Shown piece after piece: positions 1-5,046 of a stretch of DNA of 5,046 bases. The notes beneath the pieces are model-generated. The model was given only the letters and a program-made list of their open reading frames with translations, searched no databases and was not told the DNA's origin. Origin of the DNA: Lachnospiraceae bacterium. Lineage in GTDB: Bacteria; Bacillota_A; Clostridia; Lachnospirales; Lachnospiraceae. The stretch spans positions 1 through 5,046 of the forward strand of contig JAFPAZ010000222.1 of the NCBI GenBank assembly GCA_017390645.1, given 5' to 3'. Within the stretch, counting starts at the first letter, position 1, and every line of letters begins with the position of its first letter. The position numbers and the translations under genes are program-made.

Positions 1-385
1 GGAACCGGTAATCATGCCTTTTGAATATGATATTGAAGTTGCGGGAATCCGTGAGCAGCAGGTGGTAAATCTGGTACCTTCCTTAGAACAGGTAAGTGCC
101 ATGATGTTAGATGGTAATGAGGCAGAGTGTAAAGCCTTTATCAGTTTCAGTATTCTGGCTTTTGAACCAAGGAAAGCAAGAACCATTGTGGAGGTAAAAC
201 GAAGTCCTTTTGATATGGAAAAAAGAAATAACATGGCAGGTATGATTGGGTATACGGTAAAACTGGAGGATACTTTGTGGTCCATTGCCAAGAATTATTT
301 TACTACGGTGGAGAAACTAAAGGAGTTAAATCATTTGAAGACAGATGAGGTAAGTCCGGGAGAAAAGCTACTGATTATGAAGTAG
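1..385 (+). CDS. SPOCS (DUF3794)-LysM domain protein, C-terminal part only
   Basis: The reading frame is open from the window edge (first full codon at base 2) to TAG at 383-385, so the start lies upstream; the ATG at 14 is an internal Met, not a supported start, because the frame continues before it and no ribosome site precedes it. About 127 residues are visible. Residues 1-75 look like the end of a SPOCS/DUF3794 domain (I-E-V-A-G-I, then ECKAFISFSILAFEPRKA and a V-E-V-K strand). Residues 83-127 form a LysM module (YTVK, DTLWSIAKNY, V-x-KLKELN, L-x-TDEVSPGEKLLI) that ends the protein. LysM binds N-acetylglucosamine polymers such as peptidoglycan. SPOCS domains occur in clostridial spore-envelope and related proteins, often as several copies before a C-terminal LysM, in proteins of roughly 500 residues (family knowledge). 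The inferred role is spore cortex or coat association, which fits the CotS gene downstream. No terminator with a T-tract follows; a repeat array does. Confidence 0.85.
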   Translation, partial: EPVIMPFEYDIEVAGIREQQVVNLVPSLEQVSAMMLDGNEAECKAFISFSILAFEPRKARTIVEVKRSPFDMEKRNNMAGMIGYTVKLEDTLWSIAKNYFTTVEKLKELNHLKTDEVSPGEKLLIMK

Positions 386-392
386 AAGTTGT

Positions 393-588
393 CATAGAGT
401 GAAGTGTCAGAAAACAGAATTGAGCTGACATTATGGCCTATAGAGTGAAGTGTTAGAAAACAGAATTGAGCTGACATTATGGCCTATAGAGTGAAGTGTT
501 AGAGAACAGAATTGAGCTGACATTATGGCCTATAGAGTGAAGTGTTAGAGAACAGAATTGAGCTGACATTATGACTCATAGAGTGAAG
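393..588. repeat. 46-bp tandem repeat, 4 full units plus a 12-bp partial unit
   Basis: Units begin at 393, 439, 485 and 531, and a partial copy (first 12 bases) lies at 577-588. Units are nearly identical: unit 1 has TGTCAG where units 2-4 have TGTTAG, units 3 and 4 carry one A-to-G change in the loop, and unit 4 ends ATGACT instead of ATGGCC. Each unit contains an inverted repeat, in unit 1 arms 403-410 and 425-432 (core TGTCAG/CTGACA), giving an 8-bp stem with a 14-nt loop. No T-tract follows the stems, so they are not ordinary intrinsic terminators. The 46-bp length is not a multiple of three and no ORF runs through, so the array is non-coding. It fills the gap between the LysM gene and the CotS gene. 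Its function is unknown to me. Confidence 0.95.
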
Positions 589-628
589 CAGTTTGAAGGT
601 AGTGTATAGAAATCAGTTGGTTTTAATT

Positions 629-635
629 GGAGGGG
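629..635 (+). promoter_or_regulatory. Ribosome binding site deciding the TTG start of the CotS gene
   Basis: GGAGGGG lies 8 nt (counted from the end of GGAGG) before TTG at 642, which is normal spacing. The upstream in-frame TTG at 627 overlaps this site and has no Shine-Dalgarno sequence of its own, so 642 is the better start. Confidence 0.75.
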
Positions 636-641
636 AGAAGG

Positions 642-1619
642 TTGCTGGAGAAGCTGAGAGAGGTATATGAACAATATGATTTTGAAGTGAAGAAAATCCT
701 TCGGGGAAGAGGAGGATATATTCTATATACTTCAAAGGGCTTAAGACTTTTAAGAGAGTATGAAGGTTCTGTAGGAAAACTGGATTTAGAGGCAAAAATA
801 AAAAAAGGCCTAAAGGAGGAAGGTTTTCTTTGTGTGGATGCTCCTGTTCTTACTAAGGAGGAGGAGTATCTCGTTTTTGATAAATACCAGAATGCATATA
901 CCTTGAAGGAATATTATGAGGGAAAAGAATGTAATTTAAAGAATATAGAGGATATGAAGATTGCAGCAGCCAATCTTGGAAAACTGCATCAGAGTTTTTT
1001 GAAAATCAGTGATTTATGGGAACGAAAGGAATGGGAAAGCCTGTCTTATGTGATGCAACGTAGGAACAAGGAGTGTAAAAGGGTTAAAAATTATATTCGT
1101 TCCTTAAATGCAAAAAATGAATTTGAAAACTTGTTTTTGGCAAATGTAGATTATTTTTATCAGCAGGGAGAGAAAACCAGGGAAAAACTCGAAGATTTGG
1201 AACAGACTGCAAAAGGAAGCAGGGAAGGGATTTGTCATGGAGATTATAACCAGCATAATATCATTTTTAAGGATAGAATCCCTTATACCGTTAATTTTGA
1301 GAAAATGCAGTATGGAAATCAATTAATGGATTTGTATCATTTTTTAAGAAAGGCCTTGGAAAAGAATAATTATTCCGGTTATGTTAGGAAGAATATATTA
1401 AATGCATATTCCAAAGAGAGTAAATTAAAGAAAGAGGATTATTTGTATCTGTATTACATGCTGTCTTATCCGGAAAAATTCTGGAAAATCACCAACCGGT
1501 ACATGAATGGAAGGAAAACGTGGATCCCTCCGAAGAACATTGAGAAGATGCAGCAGGTAATACAGGGAGAAAAGGAGAAAAAGAGATTTCTAGAGGAGTT
1601 TGAAGCAGATTATCTATAA
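642..1619 (+). CDS. CotS family spore coat protein (kinase-like fold)
   Basis: The protein is 325 residues from a TTG start, which is set by the GGAGGGG at 629-635 and by the family-like N-terminus (LREVYEQYDFEV, RGRGGYILYTSKGLRLLREYEGS). This belongs to the CotS group of the APH/choline kinase-like superfamily, proteins of about 320-350 residues in the spore coat of Bacilli and Clostridia. The catalytic-loop motif HGDYNQHN is at about residues 199-206 (Asp201, Asn206). The position usually held by the metal-binding Asp of the DFG-like motif is Asn218 (VNFEK), and the N-lobe position where kinases have the ATP-contacting Lys appears to be Arg38 (LLREY). A C-lobe signature DLYHFLRKALEKN follows, and the C-terminal part has the YPEKFWKI and WIPPKNIEKM segments seen in clostridial CotS proteins. 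The role is inferred as coat assembly, possibly as a structural or degenerate kinase. It is flanked by repeat arrays on both sides and its last three codons plus stop belong to the second array. Confidence 0.85.
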   Translation: MLEKLREVYEQYDFEVKKILRGRGGYILYTSKGLRLLREYEGSVGKLDLEAKIKKGLKEEGFLCVDAPVLTKEEEYLVFDKYQNAYTLKEYYEGKECNLKNIEDMKIAAANLGKLHQSFLKISDLWERKEWESLSYVMQRRNKECKRVKNYIRSLNAKNEFENLFLANVDYFYQQGEKTREKLEDLEQTAKGSREGICHGDYNQHNIIFKDRIPYTVNFEKMQYGNQLMDLYHFLRKALEKNNYSGYVRKNILNAYSKESKLKKEDYLYLYYMLSYPEKFWKITNRYMNGRKTWIPPKNIEKMQQVIQGEKEKKRFLEEFEADYL

Positions 1620-1767
1620 ATGGATGATAGAGAAATGATGAACTGAGATTATCTTGAATGATTAGGGTTAATGGTTCAGATTAAGATTATCTATAAATGG
1701 ATGATGGGAAAAGTTGAACTGAGATTGTCTTGAATCATTGAGGTTAATGTTTCAGATTTGATTTATC
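1608..1767. repeat. Second tandem array: about 38-bp half-units arranged as two 76-77-bp units
   Basis: A 77-bp unit at 1608-1684 is repeated as a 76-bp unit at 1685-1760 with roughly 83% identity by eye; the first 21 bases are identical. Inside each unit the motif GATTATCT recurs, at 1608, 1647, 1685 and 1723 (the last as GATTGTCT), with a decayed copy (GATTTATC) at 1760. The spacing is 39, 38, 38 and 37 bp, so the array is a higher-order repeat of alternating half-units. The first copy starts within the CotS coding sequence and includes its Asp-Tyr-Leu-stop end. Non-coding beyond 1619. No T-tract terminator for the CotS gene is visible here. Confidence 0.85.
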
Positions 1768-1794
1768 ATTGATTCCATTAAAAGAGGTTAGTAT

Positions 1795-1823
1795 TTGATA
1801 TTTCGTCAAAAGAATAGTATAAT
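1795..1823 (+). promoter_or_regulatory. Sigma-A type promoter for the lipoprotein gene
   Basis: TTGATA at 1795-1800 and TATAAT at 1818-1823 are separated by exactly 17 bp, matching the vegetative consensus except for one base in the -35 box. Transcription would start near 1830, giving a leader of about 110 nt before the GTG at 1943. This suggests the lipoprotein is transcribed separately from the CotS gene and in vegetative cells. Confidence 0.8.
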
Positions 1824-1942
1824 GGTAACAGTTTTATGATTCACTTGCAAAGGGAATGTTTAAAAATAGATATTTATGTATATGAAATTTGAGATTTTTA
1901 AAGGATTTCCGAAAAGTATAGATTCTCAGAATGGAGGATAAT
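1824..1942 (+). other. Predicted 5' leader of the lipoprotein mRNA
   Basis: This is the AT-rich stretch between the promoter and the GTG start. I find only weak pairing (for example GAAAT/ATTTC at about 1884-1909) and no recognisable riboswitch core or terminator. A 19-codon reading frame from ATG 1882 ends at TAA 1939-1941, just before the GTG, but has no ribosome site, so it is not called as a gene. Confidence 0.4.
1933..1937 (+). promoter_or_regulatory. Ribosome binding site deciding the GTG start of the lipoprotein gene
   Basis: GGAGG lies 5 nt before GTG at 1943. The in-frame ATG at 1931 overlaps this site and lacks its own Shine-Dalgarno sequence. Starting at 1943 also gives a classic M-K-K signal peptide n-region. 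Confidence 0.75.
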
Positions 1943-3133
1943 GTGAAAAAGATAAATTTACTGTTGACTATTCTTTTGATTTCTTTGTTTTTCGTTGGAT
2001 GTGGCGAAAGCAGCACGAAAGAAGCAACAAAAGAGGAAATTACCATAGAAGAATCCGATCCACTTGTATTTTCCGGAACCTTGGTTTCTAAAGATTTAAA
2101 TTCCAATGTACTGACTTTTATTGATGTACAGAGTGATGAAGAAATGAAATTATTTTATTCCGGTGGTGTGGATTTAAAGAATCAGTATGGAAAGATTATT
2201 TCTATCGGACAAGTGGAATTAGGACAGATTTTTGAGGTAGAATATCAGGAGGAGCCTGCTAAGATTCAGACCATGACATTAAGCAGTGAAAGTTTTGAAC
2301 TAAAAAATATTCAGAAATTTTCCTGGAACAAGGAGAAAAAATCCATTGAAATAGCCGGTGAAATATACAAGTATTCCGATGCAGTGTTTTTAACCGGAAG
2401 TAAGGGAACTTTGAGTTTTTCTGAATTGGATTCTAAGGACGTCATTACTGCAAGGGGAATCAATGGGAAGGTTTGTTCCATTGTAGTGGAACAAGCCCAT
2501 GGATTTTTGGTGTTGGAAAACTATGACACTTATATCGGGGGCATGATTTCTATTGGAAAGGAAAGTTTTCCGGTGGAAGAAGATATGAAACTTTCTATTG
2601 CAGAAGGTACCTATGAAATGGTAATATCAAAGGGAGACCATAGTGGAAGTAAAAAGGTTGTGATTTCCCCTTATGAGGAAACAAAAGTTAATCTTTCAGA
2701 TATTCAGATTTTACCGAATAAGACTGGTGTGGTGAAGGTTAAGGTTCAGGTAGAAGGTGCTAAAGTCTGGATTGATGGAAAAACTGTTGACATTGAGGAG
2801 GAAATTGCTTTATCCTATGGTAAGCACCAGATAAAAATTACCAGGGAGGGGTATGAAAATTTCAATGATACATTGACAATTGACACTCCTTATATTATAT
2901 ATAAAGTAGACCTTGCCGAAGAGGATAAGGGTCAGGAGGCGACTACCAGTGTAGAGAAAACTACGGAGGAGTCGGGTTCGAAAGAGGATTTGGAAGAGGA
3001 ATCCAAAGAATCAGATTCAAAAAAGAATTCTGAAGATGGCCATAGCACTACAAAGGTGGATTCCACTACGGAAGACCCTAAGAAAGAAAGTAGCGAAGAG
3101 GAGAAGTCTGCTTCTGATACAGAAGAGAATTGA
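1943..3133 (+). CDS. PEGA-domain lipoprotein with acidic C-terminal tail
   Basis: The product is 396 residues from GTG. A lipoprotein signal peptide is clear: MKK, a hydrophobic stretch of about residues 6-18, then FVGC with the lipid-carrying Cys at residue 20 (the -3 position is Phe rather than the usual Leu). The mature protein should be anchored on the outer face of the membrane. Residues about 40-185 are beta-rich with no family I recognise. Residues about 186-252 (GGMISIGKESFPVEED, IAEGTYEMVISKGDHSGSKK) and 260-324 (AKVWIDGKTVDIEEEI, YGKHQIKITREGYENF) look like two tandem PEGA-type beta modules; PEGA domains are small extracytoplasmic beta-sandwich modules, often in surface proteins. 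Residues about 325-396 are a low-complexity tail, 26 of 72 residues being Glu or Asp with many Ser, Thr and Lys, probably disordered. No catalytic motif is visible. The gene has its own sigma-A promoter. Lipoprotein assignment is firm, the second PEGA module is fairly good, the first is tentative, and function is unknown. Confidence 0.85.
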   Translation: MKKINLLLTILLISLFFVGCGESSTKEATKEEITIEESDPLVFSGTLVSKDLNSNVLTFIDVQSDEEMKLFYSGGVDLKNQYGKIISIGQVELGQIFEVEYQEEPAKIQTMTLSSESFELKNIQKFSWNKEKKSIEIAGEIYKYSDAVFLTGSKGTLSFSELDSKDVITARGINGKVCSIVVEQAHGFLVLENYDTYIGGMISIGKESFPVEEDMKLSIAEGTYEMVISKGDHSGSKKVVISPYEETKVNLSDIQILPNKTGVVKVKVQVEGAKVWIDGKTVDIEEEIALSYGKHQIKITREGYENFNDTLTIDTPYIIYKVDLAEEDKGQEATTSVEKTTEESGSKEDLEEESKESDSKKNSEDGHSTTKVDSTTEDPKKESSEEEKSASDTEEN

Positions 3134-3155
3134 AAGAATTTAGAAGTTTATAAAG

Positions 3156-3216
3156 GTTCATATATGAACAGTTACAGAAATTTCTACATTGATTCTATTG
3201 CTATTGATTTGTAACT
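3156..3216 (+). other. Two abutting inverted repeats downstream of the lipoprotein gene
   Basis: A perfect 14-bp palindrome, GTTCATATATGAAC, occupies 3156-3169. It is followed without a gap by an inverted repeat, arms 3170-3178 and 3208-3216 (AGTTACAGA/TTTGTAACT, nine pairs including one G·U, 29-nt loop). The loop contains two copies of ATTGATT. Neither is followed by a T-tract. They could be a 3' UTR structure, an operator, or part of a leader for the next gene. Confidence 0.4.
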
Positions 3217-3266
3217 CAGAGGTATTGTTTAGAAAATAGAAGATGAAATTGTTTTATTTGTAATTA

Positions 3267-3288
3267 AAAAGCACCATATGGTGTTTTT
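3267..3288 (+). terminator. Terminator-like hairpin between the lipoprotein and mutase genes
   Basis: CACC at 3272-3275 pairs with GGTG at 3280-3283 around an ATAT loop. The stem extends through a G·U pair and four A-T pairs to AAAA (3267-3270) and TTTT (3285-3288). The 3' side is a run of five T (3284-3288), so it resembles a short intrinsic terminator and, because of the A-run, could act on both strands. The GC part of the stem is only four pairs, so efficiency is uncertain. If it works, the mutase gene needs its own promoter; I could not identify a convincing one between 3134 and 3325. Confidence 0.5.
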
Positions 3289-3325
3289 GATGAAATATAA
3301 GTAAGAAAGATTTTAGGAGGACAGA

Positions 3326-5046
3326 ATGGATTACAAGAAGATGTATGAAGAATGGTTGACAAATCCATGCTTCGATGAAGAAACCAAAAAGGAACTTGCT
3401 TCTATTAAGGAAGATGAGAACGAAATTAAGGAAAGATTTTATACAGACTTAGAGTTTGGTACTGCAGGACTAAGAGGAATCATTGGTGCAGGTATCAATC
3501 GTATGAATATTTATGTGGTTCGTAAGGCAACTCAAGGTCTTGCAAATTACATTATCAAACAGGGTAAGAACAATCAGGGCGTTGCCATTGCTTATGATTC
3601 TAGAAGAATGTCACCGGAATTTGCAAAAGAAGCAGCTCTTTGTCTTGCAGCAAATGGAATTAAGGTATATATTTTCGAATCCTTACGCCCAACACCGGAA
3701 TTATCTTTTGCAGTAAGAGAATTAGGATGTGTGGCAGGTATTAATATTACAGCAAGCCATAATCCTCCGGAATATAACGGATACAAGGTATATTGGGAAG
3801 ATGGCGCCCAGATTACCCCTCCTCATGATAAGGGAATTATGGGTGAAGTAAAGGCAGTGACAGATTATGCAGCCTGCAAGACCATGAAAGAAGAAGATGC
3901 AGTGGCAGCAGGACTTTACCAGGTAATTGGTGCAGAAATCGATGATAAATACATTGAAGAATTAAAGAAACAGGTCATTCATTGGGACAGCATTAAGGCA
4001 GTAGGAAAAGATTTAAAAATCGTTTATACTCCACTTCATGGAACAGGAAACATTCCTGCCAGAAGAGTGTTAAAGGAATTAGGTTTTGAAAATGTCTATG
4101 TAGTAAAGGAACAGGAATTACCAGATGGGGAATTCCCAACCGTAGATTATCCAAATCCGGAAGATAAGAAGGCATTTAAGCTTGCTTTGGAATTAGCCGA
4201 AGAAGTAAATGCAGATTTAGTATTAGCGACTGACCCAGATGCAGACCGTCTTGGTGTTTATGTAAAGGATACCAATTCCGGAGAATATATTACCTTAACC
4301 GGTAATATGTCAGGTGCATTACTGGCAGATTATGAAATCGGACAAAGACAGGATTTGTACGGATTGCCAGAGGATGGAGCTTTAATTAAGACCATCGTTA
4401 CTACGAATTTAACCGATGCCATTGCAAAGCATTATGGTGTGAAGTTAATTGAAGTATTAACCGGATTTAAGTTTATCGGACAACAGATTTTAAACTTCGA
4501 ACAAAGCGGAAAAGGTCAATACCTGTTCGGATTTGAAGAAAGTTATGGTTGTCTGATTGGTACCCATGCAAGAGATAAGGATGCCATCGTGGCTACTATG
4601 GCACTTTGCGAGGCAGCAGCTTATTATCGTACCCAGGGTAAGACTTTATGGGATGCCATGATTGAAATGTATGAAAAGTATGGTTATTATATCGATGATA
4701 TCCAGACCATTACCTTAAAGGGTATCGAAGGATTAGAGAAGATTCAGGAAATCTTAGGTACATTAAGAGAAAATACTCCTGCTAAGATTGGTAAATATGA
4801 AGTTCTTTCTGCAAGAGATTATCAGTTAGATACCATTAAGGATATGAAGACCGGTAAGGTAACTCCTACAGGACTTCCTGCTTCTAACGTATTATATTAT
4901 GATTTATCCGATGATGCATGGTTGTGTGTAAGACCTTCCGGTACAGAGCCAAAGGTAAAATTCTACTATGGTGTAAAGGGTGAGAATTTAGAAGATGCAA
5001 AGGCTCTTTCTGCAGAATTAGGAAAAGAAGTACTTGCAATGATTGA
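3326..5046 (+). CDS. pgcA: Phosphoglucomutase/phosphomannomutase (alpha-D-phosphohexomutase), 3' end cut by window
   Basis: The gene starts at ATG 3326, 5 nt after a perfect AGGAGG (3315-3320), and runs open to the window end: 573 codons with no stop reached. It interconverts hexose 6-phosphate and hexose 1-phosphate in the cytoplasm, supplying glucose-1-phosphate for glycogen and sugar-nucleotide synthesis. All four signature motifs of the alpha-D-phosphohexomutase superfamily are intact: the phosphoserine loop TASHNPPEYNGYK (Ser144), the magnesium loop DPDADR (Asp303, Asp305, Asp307), the sugar-recognition loop GFEES (402-406) and the phosphate-binding loop RPSGTEPK (536-543). The N-terminal FGTAGLRG is also typical. 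The length matches the long PgcA-type enzymes of Firmicutes (about 575-580 residues), so only a few residues are missing. Substrate preference (glucose or mannose phosphate) cannot be decided from these motifs, and the gene symbol rests on similarity to the Bacillus type. It appears to be transcribed apart from the lipoprotein gene. Confidence 0.93.
   Translation, partial: MDYKKMYEEWLTNPCFDEETKKELASIKEDENEIKERFYTDLEFGTAGLRGIIGAGINRMNIYVVRKATQGLANYIIKQGKNNQGVAIAYDSRRMSPEFAKEAALCLAANGIKVYIFESLRPTPELSFAVRELGCVAGINITASHNPPEYNGYKVYWEDGAQITPPHDKGIMGEVKAVTDYAACKTMKEEDAVAAGLYQVIGAEIDDKYIEELKKQVIHWDSIKAVGKDLKIVYTPLHGTGNIPARRVLKELGFENVYVVKEQELPDGEFPTVDYPNPEDKKAFKLALELAEEVNADLVLATDPDADRLGVYVKDTNSGEYITLTGNMSGALLADYEIGQRQDLYGLPEDGALIKTIVTTNLTDAIAKHYGVKLIEVLTGFKFIGQQILNFEQSGKGQYLFGFEESYGCLIGTHARDKDAIVATMALCEAAAYYRTQGKTLWDAMIEMYEKYGYYIDDIQTITLKGIEGLEKIQEILGTLRENTPAKIGKYEVLSARDYQLDTIKDMKTGKVTPTGLPASNVLYYDLSDDAWLCVRPSGTEPKVKFYYGVKGENLEDAKALSAELGKEVLAMI

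Noticed and set aside
393..588. Possible CRISPR array
   Set aside because: The 46-bp units abut directly with no unique spacers, and no cas gene is present in the window.
577..616. Sporulation-type or sigma-A promoter before the CotS gene (CATAGAG, TATAGA)
   Set aside because: The -10-like strings have no matching -35 element at proper spacing, and CATAGAG is part of the repeat unit, so I cannot support a promoter call.
1732..1775. Inverted repeat GAATCA/TGATTC as terminator of the CotS gene
   Set aside because: Only six A/T-rich pairs with a 32-nt loop and no T-tract.
1882..1941. A 19-codon upstream ORF ending next to the lipoprotein ribosome site
   Set aside because: It has no Shine-Dalgarno sequence and a composition expected of random AT-rich DNA; the stop close to the GTG is probably chance.
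3188..3301. Promoter for the mutase gene (for example TTGATT with TAACTC, or TATAAG at 3296-3301)
   Set aside because: Each candidate lacks one good hexamer at 16-18 bp spacing.
3513..3716. A + strand open frame of 67 codons
   Set aside because: It is a shifted frame within the phosphosugar mutase, whose own frame carries all signature motifs.
613..4175. Minus-strand open frames at 613-795, 1104-1322, 1834-2106, 3592-3786 and 3993-4175
   Set aside because: Nearly all lie opposite convincing + strand genes; the 1834-2106 frame also covers the lipoprotein leader. None shows a recognisable domain, and they fit as antisense shadows.

Overview
The window looks like chromosomal DNA from a low-GC, endospore-forming member of the Clostridia, most likely Lachnospiraceae. 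The reasons are a spore-envelope type SPOCS/DUF3794-LysM protein, a clostridial-style CotS family coat protein, strong AGGAGG-type ribosome binding sites with some GTG/TTG starts, and AT-rich codon use. Genus cannot be fixed from the sequence alone. All supported genes lie on the + strand.

Layout. (1) 1-385: the C-terminal end of a SPOCS-LysM protein whose start is outside the window. (2) 386-641: a gap filled mainly by a 46-bp tandem repeat (393-588), each unit able to form a stem-loop. (3) 642-1619: a CotS family, kinase-fold spore coat protein with a TTG start. (4) 1608-1767: a second repeat array that begins inside the last codons of the CotS gene, followed by a near-consensus sigma-A promoter (1795-1823) and a leader of about 110 nt. 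(5) 1943-3133: a lipoprotein with two PEGA-like modules and a long acidic, probably disordered tail. (6) 3134-3325: a gap with adjoining inverted repeats and a terminator-like hairpin. (7) 3326-5046: a phosphoglucomutase/phosphomannomutase with all four signature motifs, cut by the window end just short of the usual C-terminus.

How the parts relate. The first two genes both suggest the spore envelope (LysM/SPOCS targeting and coat assembly) and may be expressed late in sporulation, although I see no convincing sporulation promoter. The lipoprotein has its own vegetative-type promoter and seems to be a separate unit. The phosphosugar mutase is a housekeeping enzyme that interconverts hexose-6-phosphate and hexose-1-phosphate for glycogen or cell-envelope sugar nucleotides. 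A functional link between these genes is not evident.

The most unusual element is the repeat DNA on both sides of the CotS gene. The two arrays have different unit lengths (46 bp versus about 38/77 bp) but align over a common core, so they appear to be diverged members of one repeat family. I do not recognise this family. I found no CRISPR, insertion sequence, tRNA or rRNA.
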